From Clostridiales bacterium 1_7_47FAA (GTDB lineage Bacteria > Bacillota > Clostridia > Lachnospirales > Lachnospiraceae): a DNA stretch of 64,000 nt. Made by a program: the position numbers and the translations under genes. The notes beneath the pieces were generated by a model that had not been told where the DNA came from, searched no databases, and saw nothing but the letters and a program-made list of their open reading frames with translations. Positions 17,223-26,781 of this stretch are shown piece after piece. The stretch spans positions 1,009,300-1,073,299 of the forward strand of contig DS990260.1 in NCBI GenBank assembly GCA_000155435.1, read 5' to 3'. Within the stretch, counting starts at the first letter, position 1, and each line of letters opens with the position of its first letter.

Positions 17223-17936
17223 TCATCCCATGATTTTCTCCGGTCTGAATTTCAGGTAATCCGCTGAAACCAGCCTGTAATCAACCCCATCCACCTCACC
17301 CAGGAAGCTGTCCTGATACCGGGCCTCCCCGTGGCAGTGGGAATAAATCACCATCTCCGCCCCATATTCCTCTGCCATCCGCGTAAAGCAGCTCTCCATC
17401 TCCCCTATGCTGGTTGGCGGATAATGCAGGAACATGATGAAATGTTCATATCCATCCGACGCAGCCGACTCAAAGGATATGCGCAGCCGTTCCTGTTCAC
17501 GTTTCACGATTTTCTGAAAATGTTCCGGGGTGTCCTTTCCCTCATAGCAATACCCCTTGGTTCCAACAAGGGCATGGACCACCTTGGAACAATCCTCATA
17601 GGTATAATAGTTGTTCTGCAGGAAAGACAGCTTTCCTTTATACAGTTCATTTAGCAGACGGGTCTTTTTAGCGTCCCAGAACATGTCATGGTTTCCGCGC
17701 AAAAGGATTTTCCTGCCCGGAAGGGAGGCAATGAATCCCAGGTCCGCCCTGCTCTCATTCAGATTCCGCCCCCAGGAGTGGTCACCCGTAATAACGACCG
17801 TGTCCTCTTGATGGATCTGCTTTTTCCAATTCTTTTCAATCTTCTCCACATGGTCCTTCCATTCTTTTCCAAAGACATCCATGGGTCTATCCGTGGATAA
17901 AGACAGGTGAAGGTCCCCTATTGCATATAATCCCAT
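17223..17936 (-). CDS. metallophosphoesterase
   Basis: 237 residues with the calcineurin-like metal motifs in order: GDLHLS (D8, H10), VVITGDHSWG, LRGNHDMF, IMFLHYPP and YSHCHGE. It hydrolyses a phosphoester with two metals; this YkuE/serine-threonine-phosphatase-like group has no fixed substrate. GGAG lies six bases upstream of the start. Confidence 0.9.
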   Translation of the reverse strand: MGLYAIGDLHLSLSTDRPMDVFGKEWKDHVEKIEKNWKKQIHQEDTVVITGDHSWGRNLNESRADLGFIASLPGRKILLRGNHDMFWDAKKTRLLNELYKGKLSFLQNNYYTYEDCSKVVHALVGTKGYCYEGKDTPEHFQKIVKREQERLRISFESAASDGYEHFIMFLHYPPTSIGEMESCFTRMAEEYGAEMVIYSHCHGEARYQDSFLGEVDGVDYRLVSADYLKFRPEKIMG

Positions 17937-18169
17937 ATATCACTCCAATTTTCCATCCATTATTCAGGCATTCCATCATTTACAGATAACACCATTTAGT
18001 ATCATTATAAGATGGATTACGGTAAAATACAACGCATGTATTGCCGGATCCACAAGTGCGGATTCACAATCGTGAATACCGCCTTCGCAAAAGCCCCTGC
18101 AAATCAAGGGATACATTTTTTTCCTCATCTGCTATAATAAGATTATATCTGTCCTATGGAGGTGAGACC

Positions 18170-18403
18170 ATGAAATGTCCATATTGTAATCAGGAAATGA
18201 AAAAGGGATATATTACTTCAGATGCGCGCTTGATTGCCTGGCGGGAAGAAAAGCATGAATCGGCAAATGTTAAAAAAGGAGAAGGTATCCAGCTGGCCAA
18301 AAAAATCTTTGGAGGCGCAGCCACAATATCAGATGCGTACTGCTGTAAGGTATGCGGTAAAATTATCATCGATTACGCCAAAACAGAGGCTTATACCGTG
18401 TAA
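18170..18403 (+). CDS. small zinc-ribbon protein (PF20097-like)
   Basis: 77 residues: MKCPYCNQEMKKGYI at the start and CCKVCGKIIIDY near the end make a two-CxxC zinc ribbon with a central insert. GGAGG lies seven bases upstream of 18170; the same frame opens at 18041 without a site. Related short proteins are widespread in Clostridia with no assigned role. Confidence 0.8.
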   Translation: MKCPYCNQEMKKGYITSDARLIAWREEKHESANVKKGEGIQLAKKIFGGAATISDAYCCKVCGKIIIDYAKTEAYTV

Positions 18404-18475
18404 ACCATTCATAGTCCCACGGCAAAGCCCCTGTCTGATGCATTGCCAGCCTGATACCAGGGCCAATAGCCCTGT

Positions 18476-19495
18476 CTATCCCCTCTCCTCAAAGGCCCGG
18501 TCAGCCGCCAGCTGCGCCTCTATGACCCGGTCGCACCACTGGTCGAACTCAGGGTCCTCCACCTGTGTTTCGGGATGTTCCACCATATATCTGGCAGCCT
18601 GCCGGATTCCCTCGGCCATGGAGACCGTACACACAAAATCCGGTACCGCCCGCTTTATCTTGGAATTGTCAAATACCACGCTGCAGGATTTATCGCCCTG
18701 AAGTTCTCCTTCCAGGTCATACTGCCTCCCATGCCGTACCAGGAAATCCGTTGTCACATGGACGGCCTTTAAAGGCATTCCCATGGCATCTGCTATGGTT
18801 TCATAAATCTGGTTCCATGTCATGCTTTCATCGGTTGTGATATGGAAGGAATGTCCAATGGCATGCGGATTGCCCATCAGACCCACATAGCCTTTGGCAA
18901 AGTCCGACGCATGGGTCACGGTCCACAGGGAAGTCCCGTCCCCGGGGATGATGACCGGCTTACCATCCAGGATGCGCTTTAATACCTGCCAGTTTCCTTT
19001 TGCGCCGTGAGGCGTGACAGGCGGTTTTTTCCCGCAGTGGGTATGGCTTGGCCTCACAATGGTGACCGGAAAGCCATCCCTGCGGTATGCGTCCATAAGC
19101 GCATTCTCAGCGTCTATCTTCTGCCGTGAATACTCCCAGTACGGATTGGCCAGCGGCGTGCTTTCCGTAATCCTGTAATCTGACACGGGCTTCTGATAGG
19201 CAGAGGCGCTGCTGATATAGATATACTGTCTTGCCACGCCTGTAAAAAGCCGGATATCCCTCAGGGCGTCCTCTGCCGTATAGCCGACGAACTGCGCCAC
19301 CACGTCATATGTTGTTCCCGCAATGGCCTTTCCCACCGCCTCCTCGTCGTGTATATCCGCAACAATGGAATCCATCCCGTCCGGCACCGGCCTGCTGCCT
19401 CTGTTTAACAGGGTGATGTCCCATCCACGTTTCAAGGCCAGCTCTGTCACGGATGCGCTGATTGTACCTGTCCCGCCAATGAATAATGCTTTCAT
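18476..19495 (-). CDS. NAD-dependent epimerase/dehydratase family protein
   Basis: 339 residues of the extended SDR type. The nucleotide loop is FIGGTGTISASV, with an acidic turn in VADIHDEE, the catalytic region ISSASAYQ and YSRQK (Tyr-x3-Lys), and VTHASDFAKGYVGLM later on. GGAGG is seven bases upstream. Sugar-nucleotide or similar substrates are typical; the exact reaction is not predictable. It stands alone. Confidence 0.88.
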   Translation of the reverse strand: MKALFIGGTGTISASVTELALKRGWDITLLNRGSRPVPDGMDSIVADIHDEEAVGKAIAGTTYDVVAQFVGYTAEDALRDIRLFTGVARQYIYISSASAYQKPVSDYRITESTPLANPYWEYSRQKIDAENALMDAYRRDGFPVTIVRPSHTHCGKKPPVTPHGAKGNWQVLKRILDGKPVIIPGDGTSLWTVTHASDFAKGYVGLMGNPHAIGHSFHITTDESMTWNQIYETIADAMGMPLKAVHVTTDFLVRHGRQYDLEGELQGDKSCSVVFDNSKIKRAVPDFVCTVSMAEGIRQAARYMVEHPETQVEDPEFDQWCDRVIEAQLAADRAFEERG

Positions 19496-19679
19496 GCCAA
19501 TTCCTCCCTTGCCTTATTAATGTAAAATGTCCTTTGTCCAATGGTTTGATTGTACCACACCTTATATCAATCAACAACCATTCCCGTAATCCGATTCCTT
19601 CACCGATTCCTTCAGACCACTGACCTTCATCTGAATATTCAGTCCCCATATGGGCCCGGTTCCTGAACCGCAGGAAACC

Positions 19680-20552
19680 TTAATATGACATTATCTCATA
19701 TCCGTCTTCCGTGACCAGAACCTGGATTTCCCACTGGGCAGAGGGTTTCCCGTCAGCCGTGTAGACGGTCCAGCCATCTTCCTCATCCGTGAAGATTTCA
19801 TCTGAGCCCATGTTAATCATGGGCTCTATGGTAAATATCATGCCTGGGACCATGAGCATTTCCGTGCCCCGCCTTGACACATAGCTGACCCATGGGTCCT
19901 CATGAAATTCCAGCCCCACCCCGTGTCCGCCTATTTCCTTCACAACCGTATATCCGTTCTGCTTGGCAAAGTCATGGATGGCCTGGCCCATATCCCCCAG
20001 GAACCCCCATGGCCTTACCTGCTGAAGGCCGATATCAAGGCTCTGCCTGGTCACTTCCACAAGGCGTTTCTTTTCCTCCGAAACCTGGCCAATACAGAAC
20101 ATCCTGGAAGAATCCGAGAAATACCCATTGTAGATGGTGGACACATCCACATTGATGATATCGCCCTCCTGAAGGATTACATCCGGCGAAGGGATGCCGT
20201 GGCATACCTGGTCATTGACAGAGGTGCACACGCTTTTGGGAAATCCCTCGTAATTCAATGGGGCCGGTATCCCATGGAGCCGCGTTGTCTGCTCATAGAC
20301 CCAGCGGTCAATCTCTTCCGTGCTGATTCCTTCCTTTATCCTCTCACTGATGTAATCCAGGACAGCGATATTCACCTTGCAGCTCTCCCTGATACCTTCA
20401 ATCTGTTCCGCATTCTTGATGATACGGTGGGACGGTATCACCGCTCCCCTGCGGGCATATTCCTCCAGCCTGCTGTCAAAACCGCCGTGGCACTTCTTAT
20501 ATTTCCTGCCGCTTTGGCACCAGCACAAATCATTTCTCCCTAATTTAAACAT
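19680..20552 (-). CDS. map: type I methionine aminopeptidase with N-terminal SEC-C zinc motif
   Basis: 290 residues. An SEC-C tail-like motif sits at the N-terminus (C10, C12, C21, H22), an arrangement seen in a subset of bacterial MetAPs. The peptidase domain has the metal ligands in VDVSTIYNGYFSDSS (two Asp), GGHGVGLEFHEDP (His), FTIEP (Glu) and QWEIQ (Glu). It trims the initiator Met. The ribosome site (AAAGGAAG) is rather far from the start. It is an extra copy outside the ribosomal-protein operons, where the usual map gene lies. Confidence 0.95.
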   Translation of the reverse strand: MFKLGRNDLCWCQSGRKYKKCHGGFDSRLEEYARRGAVIPSHRIIKNAEQIEGIRESCKVNIAVLDYISERIKEGISTEEIDRWVYEQTTRLHGIPAPLNYEGFPKSVCTSVNDQVCHGIPSPDVILQEGDIINVDVSTIYNGYFSDSSRMFCIGQVSEEKKRLVEVTRQSLDIGLQQVRPWGFLGDMGQAIHDFAKQNGYTVVKEIGGHGVGLEFHEDPWVSYVSRRGTEMLMVPGMIFTIEPMINMGSDEIFTDEEDGWTVYTADGKPSAQWEIQVLVTEDGYEIMSY

Positions 20553-20614
20553 AGCTGTGACGCTTCCTTTCCTGCTTTCCTTCTACACTTATCACCGGCA
20601 CGGTATGGCGTACC

Positions 20615-21295
20615 TCACTTTTCTGATAGCCATTTGATGTATTCATGTTCCGTAATAAGAATAGTCTCCCTATTTTCTGTTTGATTATTAAATGCACATA
20701 AAACCAAATCCGTATTGCGCCACTCCATAAAGTCTACGTCGTCGTACCGGTCATAGCCATTTTCCAGGTGTTCCTGCACATCCGCCCAGATACCAGGCTC
20801 TTTCATCGGATGCGAAAAATCCATAAGTAACGTCCCAAACGGACACGCCCAATAACAGCCTGAAACAGCAATCAGATTCGTTTTCTTATTGTAAGACACA
20901 TCCGTCCAGATAAAAGTCTCACCTTTTGGAAACGAACCGGAGGGAATATAATGAAAATCCTGTAATGTATCTAAGTCCAAAACGCTGTATCCATATAAAT
21001 CCGAGCGGAAAACCAGATATTCGTGGCCATTGCCATGCTCTATCAATTCACAAAATTCGCAATCATCATTCAGATTTTTCCAGGTGTAAAGCACCTTTCC
21101 TGTCTCATCAATCAGTTCATTCTCCGTAGCATGGAGCGTATACCCGCCCACCTTACCGCTATAGGAGCATTTTTTCAGATAATAATGCGGAAAAATCATT
21201 GTGGTCTTACTATGACGCAGATAATCCGCACAGAAAACCCGCTCCTGCTCTTGGCGGTATGTCCTGTATTCCTGCGAATACGCTACATTTACCAT
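20615..21295 (-). CDS. hypothetical protein, probable beta-propeller-like fold
   Basis: 226 residues, not recognised. It contains repeated short strands with bulky aromatics (VLYTWKNLNDD, YLVFRSDLYGYSVLDLDTLQDFHYIPSG, TFIWTDVSYNKKTNLIAVSGCYWACP), which resemble propeller blades. There is no signal peptide or membrane segment. The start at 21295 has GAGG nine bases upstream; an earlier in-frame Met at 21334 lacks a site. AT content is higher than its neighbours, which fits acquisition. Confidence 0.65.
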   Translation of the reverse strand: MVNVAYSQEYRTYRQEQERVFCADYLRHSKTTMIFPHYYLKKCSYSGKVGGYTLHATENELIDETGKVLYTWKNLNDDCEFCELIEHGNGHEYLVFRSDLYGYSVLDLDTLQDFHYIPSGSFPKGETFIWTDVSYNKKTNLIAVSGCYWACPFGTLLMDFSHPMKEPGIWADVQEHLENGYDRYDDVDFMEWRNTDLVLCAFNNQTENRETILITEHEYIKWLSEK

Positions 21296-21524
21296 AGGGT
21301 TTTTCCTCTCTTTCCCATACACGTATTCTACCATGCCATGCCACCCATGTCTATCTTATTACCTCTTCTTCCCCCTCTGTCTGACCGGGCTTCCTGCCTT
21401 TAAATATAAGCTGTATTTATATACATTATGAAAAAACTTCTCATATGAATTGTTTAAAATTTCCATTTTGGGAGAATCATACTATTAGAAGTTACTGATT
21501 CATAGTTCAGAAAGGTAGGATCCA

Positions 21525-21755
21525 ATGGGACGCAGTTATCATTTATCAAAAAAAATTGCAGAAAACCAGGCAATGGAAATCCTCATGGAAATCAATGGTT
21601 TTTCTGACATCAAACAGGCCGCTTTCAGTTCAGGGATGGATTATCTGGAGATTGAGGCAAAGGGACATGATTATTCCGAAATCATGAGCAGGGCCGTTAA
21701 CCTTTTCAGCAAAAAGGCAGATGGCTGTGAGCTGTCATTTGCGCGTTTTGTATAA
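21525..21755 (+). CDS. small HMA-fold-like protein without metal Cys pair
   Basis: 76 residues. The pattern of a strand, a helix (AAFSSGMDYLEIEAKG) and a final helix and strand resembles the heavy-metal-associated fold, but the CxxC metal motif is absent. AAAGG lies close upstream of the start. It is convergent with ahpC. Proteins like this are sometimes encoded beside metal ATPases; none is adjacent, so no role is assigned. Confidence 0.6.
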   Translation: MGRSYHLSKKIAENQAMEILMEINGFSDIKQAAFSSGMDYLEIEAKGHDYSEIMSRAVNLFSKKADGCELSFARFV

Positions 21756-21788
21756 AGGGAACAGGCACCCGGCCCTTACCATGTAGAT

Positions 21789-21815
21789 GGCGGCCGACAT
21801 TTCTGTCAGGCCGCC
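21789..21815. terminator. hairpin between convergent genes
   Basis: GGCGGCC pairs with GGCCGCC, with an inner GACA/TGTC extension, between the HMA-like gene and ahpC. No T-run is present on either side, so it is only a likely terminator. Confidence 0.45.
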
Positions 21816-21851
21816 GCCGATTATCATCACACCCATTAATCCTGTTCCGTA

Positions 21852-22415
21852 TTAAATCAAGCCTACCAGATCCAGGCTTGGTTTCAGGGTATCTGCCCCC
21901 GGCCTCCACTTAGCCGGGCAGACCTGGTCGCCGTGTTCTGCCACGAACTGGGATGCCTGGACGCGGCGGAACAGCTCGTCCGCATTCCTTCCCACATTGC
22001 CTGCAATTACTTCGTAAGCCACGATCCTTCCTTCCGGGTTCACGATAAAGCTTCCTCTTTCGGCCGTGCCGTCAGCTTCAATCATCACGTCAAAATCCCT
22101 GGCAAGCCTGCCTGTGGGATCTGCCAGCATGGGATACTGTATCTTCTGTATGGTCTTGGATGCGTCACGCCATGCTTTGTGGACAAAATGGCTGTCACAG
22201 GAAACACTGTAAATCTCACAGCCAATCCCCTTAAACTCCTCATACTTATCAGCCAGGTCCTCCAACTCCGTTGGGCACACAAAGGTGAAATCCGCCGGAT
22301 AGAAAAAGAATACGCACCACTTTCCTAGTATATCCGATTTCTTTATCTCCTTAAACCCGTTGCCTGTAAATGCCTGTACTGCAAAATCGCTTATTTCCTT
22401 ACCAATTAATGACAT
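21852..22415 (-). CDS. ahpC: peroxiredoxin, AhpC type
   Basis: 187 residues of a typical 2-Cys peroxiredoxin: peroxidatic Cys47 in ADFTFVCPTE and resolving Cys in GDQVCPAKW. It reduces hydrogen and organic peroxides. AAAGGAGG is eight bases upstream. No ahpF is adjacent. The upstream region carries a consensus promoter, a PerR/Fur-like box and an inverted repeat shared with the feo promoters, so peroxide and metal control are both likely. Confidence 0.96.
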   Translation of the reverse strand: MSLIGKEISDFAVQAFTGNGFKEIKKSDILGKWCVFFFYPADFTFVCPTELEDLADKYEEFKGIGCEIYSVSCDSHFVHKAWRDASKTIQKIQYPMLADPTGRLARDFDVMIEADGTAERGSFIVNPEGRIVAYEVIAGNVGRNADELFRRVQASQFVAEHGDQVCPAKWRPGADTLKPSLDLVGLI

Positions 22416-22459
22416 AAGCCTGTCCTCCTTTGTCTGTTGTGGTTTTTATTTCATATATA

Positions 22460-22538
22460 CATTAGTTACAGCTAATTTACTTTTATTTTATCAGTCTCTC
22501 CCGATTTTGTCAATAAATAATATTGATAATCATTCTTA
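22460..22538 (-). promoter_or_regulatory. ahpC promoter with PerR/Fur-like box and metal-type inverted repeat
   Basis: TTGACA (22513-22508) and TAAAAT (22490-22485) are 17 bases apart. Upstream, 22524-22538 (TGATAATCATTCTTA) matches the B. subtilis PerR consensus at 12 of 14 positions. At the expected start of transcription, 22460-22477 reads CATTAGT-TACA-GCTAATT, a 7-4-7 inverted repeat like those at feoA, feoB and eno. Regulator identities are inferred. Confidence 0.75.
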
Positions 22539-22560
22539 TTTTTATATTTGATATAATAAA

Positions 22561-22599
22561 TTCAGCCGCAAGGAAATCATGTCCCCCCTTACGGCTGAA
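22561..22599 (-). terminator. terminator of eno
   Basis: On the minus strand TTCAGCCG and CGGCTGAA pair (extended by AAGG/CCTT), followed by TTTATT; it lies about 40 bases after the eno stop and upstream of the ahpC promoter. Confidence 0.65.
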
Positions 22600-22641
22600 A
22601 AACCAATCCTGTCATCATGACCGGATTGCATCCAATCGGTT

Positions 22642-23958
<1,317 letters not shown>

Positions 23959-24078
23959 TCATTTACCTCAGGGATATGCGGGACAGCACTGCGTATCTCT
24001 TGAGATGAATCCCCAACGAATCCCTTTGTAAACTTCTGTCCCATGTCTGGCTGGTCTGTTGTAATTTATATCTTTTAA

Positions 24079-24132
24079 AGTTAGTTATTACTAACTAAAT
24101 ATGAGTATATCAGATTCTTTCCTGAAAGGCAA
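24079..24132 (-). promoter_or_regulatory. eno promoter with 18-bp metal-type inverted repeat
   Basis: TTGCCT (24132-24127) and TATACT (24109-24104) are 17 bases apart. Seven bases downstream, 24079-24096 is a perfect repeat, AGTTAGT-N4-ACTAACT, positioned over the expected start of transcription. The leader to eno is about 150 bases. The geometry matches boxes at ahpC, feoA and feoB. Confidence 0.7.
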
Positions 24133-24263
24133 GTCCGGACAATGACATTTTCCATTTATTTTTGCCCTTATCCGGCACCCATCTGCATTTATTGTTGCAA
24201 GAAAGGAATCCGTATAATCCGAAAAGCCCATACAGGCCTGTGTCATGATTTAAGAAAATAACC

Positions 24264-24294
24264 TTGACCCTCACATGATATGAGGGTCTGTATC
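24264..24294 (+). promoter_or_regulatory. MerR-type promoter (19-bp spacer with internal dyad), orphan
   Basis: TTGACC (24264-24269) is followed by a 19-base spacer ending before TGTATC, and the spacer region holds the dyad GACCCTCA-N7-TGAGGGTC (24266-24288). That layout is typical of MerR-family operators. No gene follows on this strand; a 21-codon frame from about 24308 (MKKDMDDYMV) has no ribosome site. The 23938-24412 interval otherwise holds the eno promoter only. Confidence 0.5.
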
Positions 24295-24356
24295 CCTTTT
24301 TCCGAAATGAAAAAAGATATGGATGATTACATGGTACATCCCGGCCCGGCCGCCGG

Positions 24357-24388
24357 AACTTCGTTTTTTTGAGCGGGAAAACGAAGTT
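24357..24388. repeat. 11-bp-stem hairpin
   Basis: AACTTCGTTTT and AAAACGAAGTT pair perfectly around a 10-base loop, 25 bases from the end of the small frameshifted gene at 24413. Without a downstream T-run its role is unclear; it may end transcription of that gene. Confidence 0.45.
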
Positions 24389-24412
24389 AACTTTTAGAGT
24401 ATGTCCAAACCA

Positions 24413-24614
24413 TTAAGGCCTGACATCCTGAGGCCCGCATCCAGCGGCTGCAAGCCTCAGCCACTCCTCATCCTCCTGCCCGACCAGCCGTGCGTACTTC
24501 GTCCACTGCGGTGACCCCGCTTCCTTAAGCGCTGTCAGTACGGCCAGTTTCTGATACTGTTCCAGCTCCCCTGAATATTTCCTCCAACAGGCCCTCAATC
24601 AATTCACTCTCCAT
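24413..24614 (-). pseudogene. small reading frame with probable frameshift, unknown
   Basis: An ATG at 24614 overlaps the upstream gene's stop and gives MESELIEGLLEEIFR before running out of phase. The continuation YSGELEQYQKLAVLTALKEAGSPQW..YARLVGQEDEEWLRLAAAG follows in the next frame to 24413. Together they would make one helical protein of about 65 residues. It is not recognised; a sequencing error is possible. Confidence 0.4.
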
Positions 24615-25173
24615 CAGAAATTGTTTCCCCGCCAATCACAATAATCCCGTCCGGCGTTTCCTCATCTGGCTCAAACACAGGAAATGTCTTCATCTCATCA
24701 AGCATATCATACAACAGATCCGACTCATAATAATTATCCAAACTCCAGACACGCCGCAGCGAATCGCCATCAAAACCGCACTGGCACAATATGTCCGGGA
24801 ACTCAGTGGAAAACTCTTCATCAAAGCCGAAATCCTCTATCATACCTTCACCTGCACATACAAACTTCCGGACAGCCCCATCTTTACAGACTACCAGAAA
24901 AACAACATCATCGTCCAATACAGATAATGCAATTACATTTGCCTGAAAATGATTCCCCATCTCTTTTAACAGGTCTTCATCCAGATTCTCAGCCTGCCAT
25001 ACCAGTTCTTCCGAAAATACAGGAAACCATCCAAGGCCCCTGCCATGGTATATCTTCAGGTCTTCTATGAAATACTCCTGCATGACCGCCTTAAACCCAT
25101 TAAACTGCTGCTCCAGTTCTTCCTGTGTCTGTTTTCTGTTCTGGATAAAATAAAATGCCTTCGTCATTCCCAT
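24604..25173 (-). CDS. hypothetical protein
   Basis: 189 residues, not recognised. It is acidic, with a helical N-terminus (TQEELEQQFNGFKAVMQEYF) and a mixed strand region (VIALSVLDDDVVFLVVCKDGAVRKFVCAGEG) and an Asp/Glu-rich end. No signal or membrane segment. GGAGG lies six bases upstream of 25173. It is 22 bases downstream of the amidohydrolase gene and upstream of a small coupled frame, so the three may be cotranscribed. Confidence 0.65.
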   Translation of the reverse strand: MGMTKAFYFIQNRKQTQEELEQQFNGFKAVMQEYFIEDLKIYHGRGLGWFPVFSEELVWQAENLDEDLLKEMGNHFQANVIALSVLDDDVVFLVVCKDGAVRKFVCAGEGMIEDFGFDEEFSTEFPDILCQCGFDGDSLRRVWSLDNYYESDLLYDMLDEMKTFPVFEPDEETPDGIIVIGGETISDGE

Positions 25174-25195
25174 ATGATACCTCCCAGCTCCAAAG

Positions 25196-26590
25196 CTATA
25201 CCAGATTCTTAAATGCCGCACTAGGTTCCCTTATGACCCGGCTGCAAAGAGCCTCGCCCTCGGCGGCCAGACGTTCCTCATCCACACCGGTCAGGGCGCC
25301 GTCCCGGTAAACCACATCGCCGTTAATCATGGTCAGCCATACTGGACCTGTAAGCCCTACCCTGGCAATGATGTTCTTCGGGTCGTGAAGCGCGCCGGTC
25401 AGTTCCAGCACAGCGGTATCAATCATGAACAGGTCCGCCGCCTTGCCCGGTTCCAGGGAGCCAAGGTCAGGGCGTCCCAGTGTTTTGGCGCCGTTGATGG
25501 TGGCAACCTTAAGCATTTCATAGGCCGATACGCAGCCTCCCCTCTGTTTGCTGTGGTAGGTCTGCATCAGATATGCAATCCTCAGCGCATCCAGAAGGTT
25601 GGAACTGTCATTGGTGGCCGAGCCGTCGCAGCCAAGGCTGATGTTGATGCCGGCCTTAAGCATTTCCTTAATATCCAGGATGGGGAAACCGCCCAGGATA
25701 GCCGGGGACGGACAGTGGGACACCCCTGTTTTGGTGGAAGCCAGCACCCGGTATTCCTCAGGCGTCACTTCCCAGTCATGGGCATACCACACATCCTCTC
25801 CGATGAATCCCAATTCCGCACACCAGTCCATGGTCCTCTTGCCCCAGCGGGCCACCATTCCCTCGTTCTCCCCTTCGCCCAGATGGGTGTGCATGCGCAC
25901 GCCCTTATCCCTGGCCATGGAAACCGTCTCTTTGAAGGTATCCCTGGTACAGTTAATGGGCTGGCACGGCGCCATTACAATCTGTCTCATGGAAAATGCC
26001 CCGGGATCGTGGTACAGGTCAATCAGCCGTTCACAGTCCTTCAGGAACCCGTCCGTGGTCTCCAGCATGTTGTCCGGTATGGAGCTGCCATCCGCCCTTG
26101 ACAAGGTGTTGGTACCCCTTCCCGCGTGATACCGGATTCCCAGAAGCCCGGCTGCTTCCATCTGGCGGTCCACAGGCGTCTTGCCGGTCTTATTGGTATA
26201 GCAGTACTGATGGTCAAAGGCACAGGTACAGCCATGCTTAATCAGGTCCCCCAACGCAGTAAGGCTGGAATAGTAAATCACATCCGAATCAATGATCTGG
26301 AAAATCCTATAAATCTTATCAATCCAGTCCATGACCATCAGGTTAGGATAATCAATGGAGGTCAGATTCCTCACAAAGGTCTGGAAAAAGTGGTGGTGGG
26401 TATTGATTAAGCCCGGATAGACAAACTTGCCGTCCCCACGTATGATTTCCGCGCCGTCTGCCTCTATATCCTTTCCGATTTTAAGGATTTCCGGCCCCTC
26501 AATCAGGATATCGGAATCCCAATATACCTGGTCCCTGCTGTCACAGGTCACAATCGCTTTTGCATTTTTAATCAGTATCTTTCTTTCCAT
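25196..26590 (-). CDS. amidohydrolase, 8-oxoguanine deaminase/AtzB-like
   Basis: 464 residues of the metal-dependent cyclic amidohydrolase superfamily. Visible ligands are the HxH of NTHHHFF (about residues 65-67), MHTHLGE, VSHCPSPAI and CDGSATNDSSN (catalytic Asp), as in 8-oxoguanine deaminase and hydroxyatrazine hydrolases. The reaction is probably deamination of an oxidised or substituted purine or triazine. GGAGG lies four bases upstream. No purine transport gene is adjacent, so the substrate stays open. Confidence 0.85.
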   Translation of the reverse strand: MERKILIKNAKAIVTCDSRDQVYWDSDILIEGPEILKIGKDIEADGAEIIRGDGKFVYPGLINTHHHFFQTFVRNLTSIDYPNLMVMDWIDKIYRIFQIIDSDVIYYSSLTALGDLIKHGCTCAFDHQYCYTNKTGKTPVDRQMEAAGLLGIRYHAGRGTNTLSRADGSSIPDNMLETTDGFLKDCERLIDLYHDPGAFSMRQIVMAPCQPINCTRDTFKETVSMARDKGVRMHTHLGEGENEGMVARWGKRTMDWCAELGFIGEDVWYAHDWEVTPEEYRVLASTKTGVSHCPSPAILGGFPILDIKEMLKAGINISLGCDGSATNDSSNLLDALRIAYLMQTYHSKQRGGCVSAYEMLKVATINGAKTLGRPDLGSLEPGKAADLFMIDTAVLELTGALHDPKNIIARVGLTGPVWLTMINGDVVYRDGALTGVDEERLAAEGEALCSRVIREPSAAFKNLV

Positions 26591-26742
26591 GGATCCTCCG
26601 CCTTGTCTTTTAGCTTTTATCTTTTAGTTTTTCTTATCTTAATCTACTGTTTTCTTCATCATACAGCCATGATAAAAGTATACCATATTTTCACATAACT
26701 TCAATTATCATATGGAAATCCGTAGTGAAACCAGTGCCGGGC

Positions 26743-26780
26743 GGCATTCGGGCGTGTTTGAAAAAGGCATTCGGGCGTGT
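26743..26780. repeat. 15-bp direct repeat containing GGGCGTGT
   Basis: GGCATTCGGGCGTGT occurs at 26743-26757 and 26766-26780, ending two bases from the lipoprotein stop codon. The core GGGCGTGTTTGA recurs at 44338-44352 and 60547-60587. Confidence 0.6.
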
Positions 26781-26781
26781 A

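Noticed and set aside
24306..24372. Short plus-strand frame MKKDMDDYMV after the MerR-type promoter as a gene
   Set aside because: About 21 codons, no ribosome site and no recognisable sequence.
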